A program made the translations under genes and the position numbers. Below, piece after piece: positions 10,850-21,642 of a stretch of DNA of 64,000 bases. Source of the DNA: Leguminivora glycinivorella (lineage: Eukaryota; Arthropoda; Insecta; Lepidoptera; Tortricidae); NCBI RefSeq assembly GCF_023078275.1, contig NC_062987.1, positions 21,499,772 through 21,563,771 of the forward strand. Reading direction: 5' to 3'. Each line of letters opens with the position of its first letter. Position 1 is the stretch's first letter. The notes under the pieces were generated by a model. The model was not told the DNA's origin, ran no database searches, and saw only the letters and a list, made by a program, of their open reading frames with translations.

Positions 10850-11175
10850 TACCCCACTACGGCTACGCAAAAGGAGGGTTATGATTTTGACCGGTATGTA
10901 TGTGGGTATATATGTATGTATGTTTGTATGTATGTATGTTCATCTGTTCCTTCATAATGTATAAAGTACTCATTAGAATTTGACAAACGATATGTCATTC
11001 GAATCTTCTTAATCGTTCGCTGGTTATAGGCTATATAACGTCACCGCAAACGAAACATGGCGCCCTCTAGAGGTCATAAAGTAACGAGCCAAAAAAATTA
11101 AATGAAGTTAGGATGACATGTTGTATATCATTTGAACGAGCTTAATTAGCACATTTCAAATATGTACATATTGTT
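10850..11175. repeat. Dispersed-repeat-like region with (ATGT)n microsatellite
   Basis: It begins near 'ccccactacggctacgcaaa' and contains an imperfect TATG/TATGT array at about 10893-10940. The layout (conserved flank plus microsatellite) resembles other microsatellite-bearing repeats in this window, but there is no second copy here. Confidence 0.45.
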
Positions 11176-11264
11176 AGCTTTTATTCCAAGTTTTACTTGA
11201 TTACTTCAGATAACTCCGGAAAAATTGACTATTTGCAAATCCGCAAGCGCTCTCCTAACGCACG

Positions 11265-11436
11265 CGGTCCTAAGCCGGGCGCCTTCGGCGCCCTCTAACT
11301 TAAAGTGTCGGGCGAAGTCCGACGCTCTCGGTCCTAAGCCGGGTGCTTTAGGTGCCGTCTAATTTAAAGTGTCGCACGCAGTCTTAAGGTAGGCGCCTTC
11401 GGCACCCTTTAACTTAAAGTGTCGGGCGAAGCATGC
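11265..11436. repeat. Three-unit GC-rich tandem repeat
   Basis: Units start near 11265, 11329 and 11379. Each carries GGTCCTAAGCCGGG (or a variant), a GGCGCCTTCGGCGCC-type hairpin, and CTAACTTAAAGTGTCGGGCG. The second unit is shortened. It is much richer in GC than its surroundings. Confidence 0.8.
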
Positions 11437-11452
11437 ACTTACTATTATTATT

Positions 11453-11563
11453 ATACTTGCAGAGATTCAGAAGATATAGCCATGGTCGTATGCCACTTAT
11501 GTACTTACCTTAAAGTTTATAATTGTGGCATACGACCACGGTTATCTTCGGAATCCCTGCAAG
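11453..11563. repeat. Palindromic repeat, ~40-bp imperfect arms
   Basis: cttgcagagattcagaag through gtcgtatgccac (to about 11502) is complementary to gtggcatacgaccacgg through ccctgcaag (11525-11563), with a few mismatches. Confidence 0.75.
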
Positions 11564-11679
11564 TATTTATAAAATTTACAAACTTATTATAACATTGAAT
11601 TTATGTATTGTAAAGATTAATACACATCTGTGAATTTCATGCATGATAATTCCATAATATAATTTGTGGCATACAATAA

Positions 11680-11910
11680 ATACTTTTCAGTACAGATGGT
11701 GTTTTTTACGCACTAGTGCGAGAAGTGGTTCATTATATGCCAGGTCGAAACTTCGGAGGGCCATCTGTACTGAAAAACGTCGTACGACACACGTGCGAAA
11801 AGGAAATTCGTAACTCGTGTCGATTTAAAACACTCCCTTCGGTCGTGTTTTAATTTATCGCCACTCGTTTCGAACTTCCTTTTTTACGCACTTGTATCGT
11901 AATGTATTAT
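11680..11910 (+). repeat. Dispersed repeat family F, copy 1
   Basis: The sequence from 'cagtacagatggtgtttttt' to 'cgcacttgtatcgtaatgta' recurs inverted at 45050-45290 with high similarity. It contains inverted sub-repeats (CAGTACAGATGG/CCATCTGTACTG). Fragments of related sequence lie at 25527-25560 and 26510-26590. Confidence 0.8.
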
Positions 11911-12096
11911 TTTGTTATATCTTATTGTAATACTTTATGGTCGTCTTGACAGCATGTCTGTCTGTCAGTTTTTGAGTTTAGCGAAATAAAGCTTTTGTGT
12001 TATCCAATGAAAAATGGAGTATTAATTAATTACCCATTCGACATTGCTATAAATAAAACATAATTCTACCTTGCTTCATACTTTTTAGATCACTTT

Positions 12097-12290
12097 TTAA
12101 CCGCCTTCCAAATCTCAAGGGAAGGGGTTCTCAATTCGTCTGTATTTTTTTTGTTTATTTTTTTTTTATGTTTGTTCCTCGATATATCCGTCGTTACTGG
12201 ACCGATTTTGAAAATTTTTTTTTTGATTAAATGTATACAGATTGGTCCCATTTTTCTCAGAACCCAGTTCTGGTGGTGGGATCCTGGAAA
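12097..12290. repeat. Family K end fragment
   Basis: It begins TTTTTAACCG, then a CTTCCAAATCTCAA block and 'ggttctcaattcgtctg', followed by T-runs and a conserved 'ggaccgattttgaaaa' segment. Related ends lie at 14668-14710, 26096-26130 (inverted) and 50877-50915 (inverted). Confidence 0.55.
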
Positions 12291-12300
12291 AATCGAGAGA

Positions 12301-12655
12301 ACTCCTCAAATCTGAAAGGCATATATATGGTGATTTTTCCGTTTTTAAAGGAACAGCATGCATTTACGTACGGAACAGTGACATTTGGTGCAGTGGAACT
12401 CCTGATGATGGTCAGAATGGAACTCCTCAAATCTGAACGGCACACTTATAGTGACTTTGGTATTTTTATAAGAACAGCATGCACTTATACGTCCAGAACA
12501 GTGACATTTAGTGCAGTGGAACTGCTGATGATGGTCAGAACGGAACTCCTCAAATCTGACCGGCACACTTATAGTGACTTTGGTATTTTTATAAGAACAG
12601 CATGCACTTACGTCCAGAACAGTGACATTTGGTGCAGTGGAACTGCTGATGAAGA
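12301..12655. repeat. ~122-bp tandem repeat, three copies
   Basis: Units start at about 12301, 12422 and 12545 with 'actcctcaaatctga', and each contains 'gaacagcatgca', 'acagtgacatt' and 'gtgcagtggaact'. Unit spacing is 121-123 bp, so the plus-strand frame through the array stays open for 142 codons. I take that ORF to be a by-product of the repeat. Confidence 0.85.
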
Positions 12656-13258
12656 GTGAGCCGCCCCTGGTTAGAGTTCCGTTCTGATAATCATTCTCAT
12701 CTGTAAGTAATTCAGAATCATCCAAATTTCAAAATTGGTTCTGAAATGACGGAGACATCGAATAACAAACATTAAAAAATATACAGACGAATTGATAACA
12801 TAATCCAACATTTGAAAGTATTTATCACCAGAACCCCAAAGGAAAGCGGTTTTTTTTTTCTTAAAAATTATTATATAGAAGTCGGATTTTTGTTTTTGAA
12901 CTCATGTTTTATGTCACTTATAAGTGTTTTGTAATTCACTGACTGTGTCCATCTGTCGTCACTGTATCTGTATTATAATATGCACCTTTTTAAACTTTAG
13001 GTATTTTGAATTTCGGTCGAAACACCATTATGTATTTTGATTTTAGGTATTTTGAACGTAGGTCATTTGACGTTAGGTTTTTTAACTTTAGACATTGTGA
13101 TACGTACCCTCTGACGGACACATCCGTCCATGTCTGGCGAGAAATAGGTCAGGATCTGATAATGTGAAAACGGACTAACAGTAATTTGTCGCGTTGCTCA
13201 TAGCACCGCCCGCGGCCACACGCGACTCCTGTGTTAAATCCACAGCCTTAGTGAAAGG

Positions 13259-13440
13259 CTGTGTGCACGCTCATATTGGGCGTGCAAAAGGCGGGTGTGG
13301 CGTGAATGTCAAACAATTGAAGCTCATACAAGTGTCCTGAGTGGACGCTGCGGAGGATAGACGCACGCAGCGCACGCTCGCCCGTCCCGCTGCACGCCCC
13401 GCCGACCGCTCCACTCAGGCCTTACATTTATACCGTCAGG
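13259..13440. repeat. Dispersed repeat family L, copy 1
   Basis: 'gtgcacgctcatattgggcg' through 'cactcaggccttaca' matches 29290-29470. The ends carry CTGAGTGG/CCACTCAG-type inverted sequence. It is GC-rich relative to its flanks. Confidence 0.75.
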
Positions 13441-13597
13441 CGGTCGCGGTGTCTACGGGGTGTCGTCTGTACCGTCGGCAGCGTCTTATAAGGCTTACTT
13501 AGTAAGCCTCGAGTTCTAATCCCGGTAGAAAACTCCAAACAACAACACAATGCCGGGATTTGATAAGAGCATTTCTTTTATTTTCGCCACTTTTATG

Positions 13598-14042
13598 AAA
13601 TGTGATATTTTTGAAAAAAAAAATGATATTTCTACTCAGAATAGTCAAAATCAGTAGCTTTTTCAATCCTAGTAGTTAAAAAAATTGTCCCATACGATTT
13701 TTTTCTTATTTGGTTACCATTTTCCGTACATGTTTATTTATTTTATTTATTTATTTAAACTTTATTGCACATAAATAAATAAAAAATGTACAAATGGCGG
13801 ACTTAATGCCTAATGGCATTCTCTACCAGTCAACCATCGGGCTAAACAGAGACAAGTAAAAACCGTGCAAAGAGAATGCATGTTGTGTGGGGTAACAAAA
13901 GAGGAAAGTAATAAAAATGTATGGAAATTCTGGGACACTGTCTCCCAGTGAGATTGAAAGTACTTGTGATTCTGAGTACAATTGACCTAAAATTCCCTAA
14001 AAAAGTAAAAATAAAAAAGTGGCAAAAAAAAGAAATGCTCAT
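13598..14042. mobile_element. MITE family H, interrupted by a LINE tail
   Basis: The left part (13598-13730, with 'cctagtagttaaaaaa' and 'ttaccattttccgtaca') and right part (about 13905-14042, with 'tgggacactgtctcccagtg' and 'tgattctgagtac') correspond to the two halves of the palindromic elements at 14770-15085 and 47870-48200. The middle is a LINE 3' end. The segment 13974-14042 recurs inverted at 62556-62625. Confidence 0.6.
13733..13850 (-). mobile_element. 3' end of a non-LTR retrotransposon
   Basis: On the minus strand this is a LINE 3' UTR ending 'gtgcaataaagttt' and a (AAAT)n-like tail (13733-13760). The segment with 'tctaccagtcaacc' parallels 136-150 in the element at 18-1400, suggesting related 3' ends. 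No coding sequence remains. Confidence 0.65.
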
Positions 14043-14264
14043 AAAGGACATTTGATTCGCGCCTCGATATATTTAGTCAGAAACATACAGTCAGGAACAA
14101 AGCTATGAATAAAGCCAAAGTCCCAAATATATATAGAAATAATATAATTATAGCCTGTACATTACGGTGTGTATACATATTTTTGAGACTTTGTCTGTAT
14201 TCACAACTTGTTTGCTGACTGTACATTTTGGTAGAAAGGTTTTATTGGATAATAGACGTTAACA

Positions 14265-14490
14265 TACTCCTTGCGTTATTCCGCCTTTCACCACGGTTCA
14301 TGGGAACCTGGGGTCCGCTTTGACAACTAATCCCAATAGCGTAGGCACCAGTTTTATGAAAGTGACTGCCATCTGTCCTTCTAACCTGAAGGGTAACTAG
14401 GCCTTATTGGTACGGCTTCCTCACGATGTGTTCCGTCACCGAAAAGCGACTGGCAAATATCAAATTTCGCACATAGTAGGTAGGTACGAG
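14265..14490 (-). mobile_element. tRNA-derived SINE, truncated
   Basis: The complement matches, segment by segment, the SINE at 61266-61572: 'cttgcgttatt' (3' end), 'gtccgctttgacaactaatc', 'ggccttattgg', 'cgaaaagcgactggcaaata'. The tRNA-like head is missing. Another small fragment lies at 41060-41110 (-). Confidence 0.8.
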
Positions 14491-14769
14491 TGGTGTGGTG
14501 TGTCTGGCCTTCAAAGGCCTGTTTAAACAATGATCAGAGTTTATTATGAATCATAATATTTATTACTTGACGCAATTAAGTAGCTTGTAGCAAAATTTTA
14601 ATTAGCATAAATACCTGTGACAAAAATATTTCAAAAGATGTTTTAGAGAAGTTTTTATTTATTTTTAACCGTCTTCCAAATCTCAAAAGAGGAGGTTATC
14701 AATATATTTTTTTAACACATAAACAAGCAACACATTTTCCAAGTTTTCGGTTTATTCGGAAAATCTTCA

Positions 14770-15085
14770 CCTGGGCCATTTTTTTCAAAGTTGTCCACCA
14801 CTTTTTTTGGATTTGGAAATTTTTATGTGTTCTCCACTCAGAATCGCGAGTTCATTCAATCCTAATAGGAGAAAAAAAAGTGTCCCTAGGTTTTTTCCCA
14901 TTGCGTTACCATTTTTTCATACATTTTGTATGGCGGTAACGGAATGGAAGGTTCAAAAAAATATATGTAAATCTTGGGACATTTTTTTTCTCCTATCAGG
15001 ATCGAAAAAGCTCTCGATTCTGAATATGAATCGCGTAAAAAATACCCATGTTACAAAAAAAGTGGGGTGGACAACTTAAAAAAAA
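14770..15085. mobile_element. Palindromic MITE family H
   Basis: The two halves are imperfect complements around about 14925: 'cactcagaatcgcgag...cctaataggaga' on the left against 'ctcctatcaggatcg...ctcgattctga' on the right, with 'aaagttgtccacc...' near 14791 against '...ggtggacaact' at 15075. The relative at 47870-48200 has the same layout. Confidence 0.75.
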
Positions 15086-15177
15086 ATGCCCCACCTATTA
15101 GTAGTACATTTTCGTCTAGTTTACAAAGTTATAGGCTTTAAAAGTATCCATATTTCATAACGTTACAATATAATCAG

Positions 15178-15712
15178 ATGGGCATTTTCAAAAATTGGGA
15201 CCCAAAATTAGTGACAGTTGTTAACAAACATTTACTCGATGTCAGTTTTGTGACGACAATTAGGTAAGCATGAAATTTCAATAAAAATATTGTTTTTGTG
15301 TTAATTACAATAAGATAAGCAATAATCTACATTTAGAACATTAAAAAAGTTGGTTTTTAGAATTTTATTCTTAACTGTGTCCCCTTCATGGGACACAGGC
15401 GTGATTGTATGTATGTATGTATGTATTCTTAACTAGTTTTTGCCCACAGTTTCACTCGCGTTAAATTCTAAAATGGGTTAGAAAGAGACAAAATGTAGCC
15501 TATGTCACTCTCCAACCCTTCAACTATCTCCACTTAAAAAGTCACGACAATTCGGCGCTCTGTTTCGCCGTGAAAGACGGATAAACAAACAGACACACAC
15601 TTTTTCCCATTTATAAATATTAGAATGGATTGTCGTCACAAAACTGACATCGAGTTATTTTTTGTTAGCAACTGTCACTAATTTTGGGTCCCAATTTCTG
15701 AAAATGCCCCTA
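15178..15712. mobile_element. MITE with ~80-bp TIRs, carrying an inner repeat
   Basis: 'gggcattttcaaaaattggg' through 'gtcagttttgtgacgacaat' (about 15180-15262) is complementary to 15628-15708. The interior 15436-15625 is another dispersed repeat, so this is a nested structure. Confidence 0.8.
15436..15625. repeat. Dispersed repeat family I, copy 1
   Basis: Conserved blocks 'gttagaaagagacaaaatgt', 'agcctatgtcactctccaac', 'ccgtgaaagacggataaaca' and 'cacacactttttcccattta' recur inverted at 61818-62061. It begins near 'actagtttttgccc', the common start of this family. Confidence 0.75.
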
Positions 15713-16078
15713 TACAAAATGTCCTAAGCGATCTAGTTTCAGATGTTTCAAGTAACTAAACATACTCTGTTCACACAGATGTCTTCGGACCGATTTATTT
15801 TACCGTCGCTCGTATACTTGAGTAGTTTGTACGTGAATTTACTGCTAACCGTAGGGGAGAATTTCACAAATCGTACCTCTGCTCTGCCTTAATACCCTAG
15901 CAAGTTCTCGTTTCATGAGATGAGAAAAGAAAATGAAACTACTAACTTGCCATTGCCATGGTATGTTGACCTGAGTAATGACTTTACACTATCTCTCCTT
16001 ATAAATTTTCTAAACATATGTAGTTCAAGGTTCGCCTTGGCTACGCACGCAGATTAAATCATATAAGTATATATTATG

Positions 16079-16325
16079 GTGTCCCCTGTGGTGACGGGTT
16101 AAGAATTTCACCACCCCCTTTCTTCCCGTGGGTATCGTAGAAGTCGACTGTGGGATATGGGTTAAATTGTGGCGTAGGCGAGAGGCTGGCAACCTGTCAC
16201 TGCAATGTCACAATTTGGATTTCTTTCAACCTTTTTGCCAAGAGTGGCATTGAAACTTAGTAGTTCATGTTCTCTGCCTACCCCTTTATGGGATACAGGC
16301 GTGATTATAATGTATGTAAGTATAT
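16079..16325 (+). repeat. Dispersed repeat family B
   Basis: The layout is 'gtggtgacgggttaagaatt', 'cccgtgggtatcgtagaag', 'gcgagaggctggcaacctgt' and 'atgggatacaggcgtgatta'. Other copies lie at 18716-18910 (-), 49355-50050, 51405-51640 (-) and 58610-58860 (+). A small piece of the distal end lies at 15378-15425 next to a TATG microsatellite. Confidence 0.8.
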
Positions 16326-16770
16326 GGTGATAGTAAGTCACCTATCCGTGAAAGATAGACGTATACCATCCCGGACTTTTTTGTAGACCTATATATATAA
16401 ATTCAAATTTCACCATACATTGATTTATCATATCTCAATCGGTATGGGCAGCGTATTCGATTAAAGACCTAAAGCAGTTTTACTGACTTGATTAACAAAT
16501 TTAATATCGTCATAATTTCAATCAATTGAAAAGAAAACCTCAACAAATTATATTCCTATAATTATTCACGTTGAATACTGAAACCCTTTACACTCATTAT
16601 CAACGTTCATTCAATACATATATTTCCACATGACATCATTTAATTCAGCATTTTATTACTTAAGGTACGATTTAGACAAGTTTCCCCTACTTATTCCGAC
16701 GGGTTTTCAGCGTTTTACGCGTTCCCGATCCCAAATCGCGTAAAATGAGAAACACATTCCACTAACCAAG

Positions 16771-17007
16771 CCCAGGGTACCTACGTAGTCAGCTCACAAA
16801 CGCGTACGATAATCGTTATCGTAGCTATCTCTATCGCTCCTCCGTACATGCCCCGTAGCCGAATGGCATTTCTCCGACGCCAAACGAAAGCGATACGCCG
16901 CTGGCTCTGTCGCGCCAATACGCAAGCGCGATAGAGATAGATATCTACTAGCGCTTCGTTTCGTGAGCGTTTCGTGAGCGATTGTGCCATTCGGCTAGCC
17001 ACCCTGG
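16771..17007. repeat. Dispersed repeat family C
   Basis: It is bounded by CCAGGGTAC and ACCCTGG. The inner 16851-17004 is identical over 154 bp to 27126-27279. The core is 'tagccgaatggcatttct', a gcgatagagatagatatct segment and 'gtgccattcggcta'. The minus-strand 73-aa ORF is the shared repeat frame, not a gene. Confidence 0.85.
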
Positions 17008-17049
17008 CGCGACAGAGCCAGACTGTAAATTGAAATAAATGTCATATAC

Positions 17050-17285
17050 AAAGAAAAAATGAATGATGATGATGGATGAATGAGAATGATGATGATGAAT
17101 GATGATGATGATGATGAATGATGATGAAATGAATGATGATGAATGAATGATGATGATGAGTGATGATGAATGAATGTTGATGATGAATGATGATGATGAT
17201 GATGAATGAATGATGATGATGAATGATGATGATGATGAATGATGACTGATGAAATGACTGAAATGATGGTGATGATGAATGATGT
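17050..17285. repeat. GATGA/ATGAT satellite-like microsatellite
   Basis: About 235 bp consist almost wholly of GATGAT and GAATGAT steps with occasional substitutions. Confidence 0.95.
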
Positions 17286-17551
17286 TAAAATAGTAGTGTG
17301 TCTACTAAAAAATACAAATTAAATTATTTTCTATGAGGATACTTTAATTTGTTCTAAGAAAGAGCCAGAGTGTGTTTTGATCGGCGTCTATAGCGTCAAC
17401 GATTGTCATTTCGGACAGGCCGGCAGGTGCTGTGGATTGGGTAACAAGCGGAGGGTGTGATAGGATCCCAATAATCATAGATTTTACGGTCTTTTGTTGG
17501 TAACTATCAGGACAATTCGAACATTCGAACTGAATCGTATTTGATACAGGT

Positions 17552-17743
17552 ATAATTATTTTTAAAATCGGGACTTAATCGCGTATAACTACATATTAAA
17601 CTGACCTCCAACTCGCGCGGCTGTCAGAAGGTGTTCAATCCAGTCTTCTCCGAGACCACGGGGACAACGCCGTCCTTGAAACGTTGGAGGTCAGTTTAAT
17701 ATGTAGTTATACGCGATTAAGTCCCGATTTTAAAAATAATTAT
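17552..17743. mobile_element. Palindromic element with perfect 61-bp arms
   Basis: 17552-17612 and 17683-17743 are exact reverse complements, with a 70-bp spacer. The arm contains 'gggacttaatcgcgtataac', of which partial versions occur at 22838-22870 and 52919-52950. Perfect arms suggest a recent origin or gene conversion. Confidence 0.9.
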
Positions 17744-17807
17744 GTGTAATAATCGTGAAAGTTTTAATCAGTGTTTTGATAGAGGTATACACACATACAC
17801 ACATACA

Positions 17808-18283
17808 GGTAAGACGTTAGAGAACCATGGAGTCGATATTAACATTAAATACACGAGGATAAGTATGAGTATAAATTAAACTCATACTTATCCTCATGTA
17901 TATAATTTGTCACAAAATGCTTTTAATTTCATCTAAAACGATACATTATTAAAACTGTATGACTGAATGTTAACTGTTAAGACAATAAATAAAAAAAAGA
18001 AAAATTAATTAGCTACCTACCTAGTTATACAGACTTTTATTACGGGCGACGCACTGGCCATTCTATCAAATTTAGTCACGTGGGTCATGTCATGTGTTAG
18101 CCATTAAAATCATTGATTTACAACATATAGTGTGGCAGTCTTTTTATCATTTAAAATATAGTTTTATTCAATTCCAAATTGTATTTATTTCGTTTATAAT
18201 CAACTTTTGGAATGAGTATGTGTGTATGAGTATGAGTTGACTTTTATGTTAAAATAGACTCCATGGCTCTCTAACGTCTTACC
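17808..18283. mobile_element. MITE, ~475 bp, with ~38-bp TIRs
   Basis: The ends GGTAAGACGTTAGAG...ATGGAGTC (17809-17848) and their complement (18247-18283) are inverted with a few differences. An inner hairpin at about 17852-17899 (acgaggataagtatgagt and complement) follows the left end. No coding sequence was seen. Confidence 0.75.
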
Positions 18284-18715
18284 ATGCTACGAGATATCCG
18301 AACCCTGGTCATAATGAACACCTTTATTAATATAGAAATGAGCGGCATCTTGACAGTCAAAATATATGAAACAGACAACTTTTTCTCGCGATTTCAACAT
18401 TGATCCTTTAATAAATCTAAAAGAGGTAGGCATAGCACATAAAACTGCGTAGGTAAGTTTCAGTGCCACGATTAGCAACTAAGGGGTTTAAAGCAAGCGA
18501 AATCGAGATATTGCAGTGACCGCAGAATTAGATTTAGATAGAAGAAACAGTTCATCTATTTGTATGTCGGTCGAGCGTGTCAGATTTTGTACTGAATTTG
18601 TTACTTTGCCTTTGATTTTAATTAAATAATTATGTCTCAGGCCCTGGAGTGTTCATAATTTTTGTGTTGTTGCAATTAAATATCACGTAACTTCGACGTC
18701 ACGTGACTTCATCAA

Positions 18716-18910
18716 ACATACATAAAATCACGCCTGTATCCCACAAGGGGTAGGCAGAGCACATGAACTATTCAAGTTCCAGTGCCACTCTTGGCAAAAA
18801 GGGGTTGAAAGAAAACGACATTGTGACATTGCAGTGACAGGTTGGCAGCCTCTCGCCTACACCACAATTTAACCCATATCCCACAGTCGACTTCTACGAC
18901 ACCCACGGGA
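18716..18910 (-). repeat. Dispersed repeat family B
   Basis: This is a reverse-orientation copy with 'cacgcctgtatcccacaagg', 'gcagtgacaggttggcagcc' and 'cttctacgacacccacggga', truncated beyond the last block. Confidence 0.8.
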
Positions 18911-19067
18911 AGTTTGTTGACTTCAACTTACAAAAATGGACGCCCGAAAACTGCAAGCTGCGATTAAAGATGGACAACTTAGTCGATTTTACTGAGTTCA
19001 TTTGACACGCTAAGTAGATACGTTTGCTTAATCTTGTGGCAGTGAGATAAGTACTTGATAAAGTCTC

Positions 19068-19498
19068 TAATAACCTAACCACAAAATTAAAATTTTGAAA
19101 AAACCCCCGGCCGCGACCTAGTGGACCGATTTTCATGAAACATGGCTAAGAACACTCCCGACTAACTCAGCTTTCAGACAAAAACTATTGTTAAACGTAA
19201 GTTGTTTTAATAACATAATTACTTTAGGTTTATGTTTATGTTGTATGCAGTTTAATTTTCTTGTATTACGTTACGTTATGTTGTTTTCTTATATTCATTT
19301 AGTGAACTTTATTTGGTTTACAATTATGAACCTCCAGGTCTTTTGTTATTGTTTTTCTTTTTTTGCAGTACATTTTTGTATTGCCAATATGTAATGTGTT
19401 TATGTGAATGTTTGGTTTCTGAATAAACCAAAAAAAAAAAACTAAATCAAAATCGGTTCATCCGTTCGAGAGCTACGATGCCACAGACAGACACACAC

Positions 19499-19573
<75 letters not shown>

Positions 19574-19635
19574 TACACACAGACAGACACGTCAAACTTA
19601 TAACACCCCTTCGTTTTTGCGTCGCGGGTTAAAAA
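19068..19635 (-). repeat. Dispersed repeat family A with a poly(A) insertion
   Basis: It begins TAACCTAACCACAAAATTAA and ends with a (GACA)n array (about 19490-19575), 'cacgtcaaacttataacacc' and GGGTTAAAAA. About 19176-19436 is foreign: a plus-strand sequence ending GAATAAACC plus an A-run, like a polyadenylated retroelement 3' end, placed in the A-run of the host repeat. The 67-aa ORF over the GACA array is meaningless. Confidence 0.8.
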
Positions 19636-20024
19636 ATAAAATGATATCATTTTGGTGTGAGTCTAAGTTCGAATTTACTTCGACCCTTCGGGAGCCTTTG
19701 TAATCCCAAAACGATATAATATTATATTTAAGTACGTATCATTGATTGTTATCGATATTGACATTCTTGAAACTAATAAATTTTATGGTCAATCGTAAAA
19801 CCCACATTTTGAGGCATGTTTATCAAAAAGTAATGAAGTAAGACGAAGCTTCGTTATTAACAATGTTTTATCTACATCCATTATTTAAATTTATAAGTTC
19901 TAAGAAATCTCTTTCTGCTAGTTCATCCTAATTTTTACTTTACGATTTTGTATGTTTTCTGTAAGTGTTGCTATGATAAATAAATAAAAAATAGTATTTC
20001 TACTAAGAACGATATAATAATACG

Positions 20025-20715
20025 GGAATGACAAAGCCCATAAAAGCGTACCACTGAAATGTATGGGTTTTTCCTTGAAACTAGATGGCGTTGTTTCGCA
20101 GCCTAGAAGTGGCCAAAAACATATTTTTCGCAAACATTTTTTTTTATAAGAACAAATGACATACATTTATTCAATGATAAAAACGATAATAATTTGTGTT
20201 TTACATAATATTAAACTAAATAAATCTAAAGTTACACTAAAATTAAACTTAAAATAAAAATTAAACTAAATAAATCTAAAATTAATCTAAAAACGGCCCC
20301 TGTGGCATGGTACCGAAGACGCTGGCAGCATTTCCTCGCTGGATTGTCAAGCTAATGCGCTGAGCGAGGAAGCTGCCAGCTCTTCGGTCTCCGGTGGCGT
20401 CTCTCAGTCTCTTCGACAGGTCCTTGAAGAGACTTAGAGCGCCAGGGCCCCACGGGCCAAGGGTCTCGACGCCGAATGGGATAAAAATATATTCGGCGCC
20501 GAGACCGCTGTACTTTCCTACTTTTAGTTTCTCGGCCGCCTCTGCTGATGATGCTGCCCTCACGGAGGTTGACATACATAATTCTCTGTTTTGATATCAT
20601 GACATCACGTCAATACACATTTTAAAAAATATTGTAAGCAATATCAGTGTAGTTATGATAAGTATTTAATAGGTGGCGGCAAAAAAATGAGGTACAATAC
20701 TTAGTATGAAGATTG
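20025..20715 (-). mobile_element. Retroelement-like segment with conserved C-terminal domain
   Basis: It contains the ORF at 20282-20595. Its two flanks (20025-20110 and 20596-20715) have inverted counterparts at about 31935-32040 and 31095-31220, so both belong to one family with different amounts of internal sequence. Short 'aactaaataaatctaaa' repeats at 20213-20292 form an AT-rich 3' UTR-like stretch. Confidence 0.6.
20282..20575 (-). pseudogene. C-terminal fragment of a mobile-element ORF
   Basis: Minus-strand frame of 97 codons from the first ATG. Recognisable blocks are PFGVETLGPWGPGA, LFKDLSKRLRDATGDRRAG, and SFLAQRISLTIQRGNAASV. I recall this block as the C-terminus of arthropod retroelement polyproteins, but I cannot name the clade. 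A decayed match to the last block lies at 28065-28165 (-). No upstream RT is present, so this is a truncated piece. Confidence 0.55.
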
Positions 20716-21597
20716 TAAATAAATCATCCTTGTATTCTACGCTGATTTGCCAATATGTAAAAGTGATGAAGATTATCCCTTTTTATTTTCTTGACTTAAA
20801 GTCCCCTTTTACAAAAGGCAAAAGATTATGATTTCAACTCTCTTAGCACAATGAAATATTTGTCACGAAGATCTCAATGGAATTTTCTTTGTCCGGGAAC
20901 AATGGCTTTCAGATCGCACAATAGTTTGAGAGGTAAATAATAAATAATGCAATCTGGATAAATGTCGGGAATTGCTAAAATAAATACAAACCATTTAAAT
21001 TTTAACCTGTTCTACGCATTATGACTTTTATGACGTATAATATTGACCCCAGTGGCCTATTTCACCAGACATTGACATTTGACACTGACAATTCTGTGTC
21101 GATATCAGGGTCGATAAGTAACATTGTTACTCAGCGTCAATATTTCCTTGCTGAACGGGCAATGAACGGCAAAGTGTCACTGTCGGGCGACAATTGTCAC
21201 TCCACGACCAATCGCAGCGCGCTAACACATTCCCCGCCCGCACCTCGCGCTTAAAGTGTTGGTGATTCGTACCGCGAACAAAATTAACAATATTGGTACT
21301 CTAGTGGTGGAAAAAGATGCTGTGTAGACGTTGAGTCGACGTCGCAAGCTGTGGCGGGCGCTTAAAGTTAACGGAAATGAATAAAAAGGTTGTATATCCG
21401 ATTGTATACGGGCATCGGGCAATCTACTAGGTAGATAATGACGTGTTTTCCCCCCGGTTTGTTGCTGGCGTGCCGGAAATAGAGTATACGGTCCAACAAA
21501 CATTTACTCCTAACGTGAAGCTATTATACGGACTTTTCTTTCTTTAGTCGGAAATAACAATAAAGGAGTTATTCCAAGTAAATATTCTTTCGAGAGG
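20716..21597. other. Unassigned intergenic DNA
   Basis: No gene or matching repeat was recognised. The 93-aa minus ORF (21222-21503) has no protein-like motif. Confidence 0.5.
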
Positions 21598-21606
21598 TGG
21601 TTTTAA

Positions 21607-21611
21607 CAGTT

Positions 21612-21642
<31 letters not shown>

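Noticed and set aside
19447..19650. 67-aa Cys-Leu-Ser-Val repeat ORF
   Set aside because: Translation of a (GACA)n microsatellite.
21222..21503. 93-aa minus ORF
   Set aside because: No motif, unusual composition, no neighbouring exon-like sequence.
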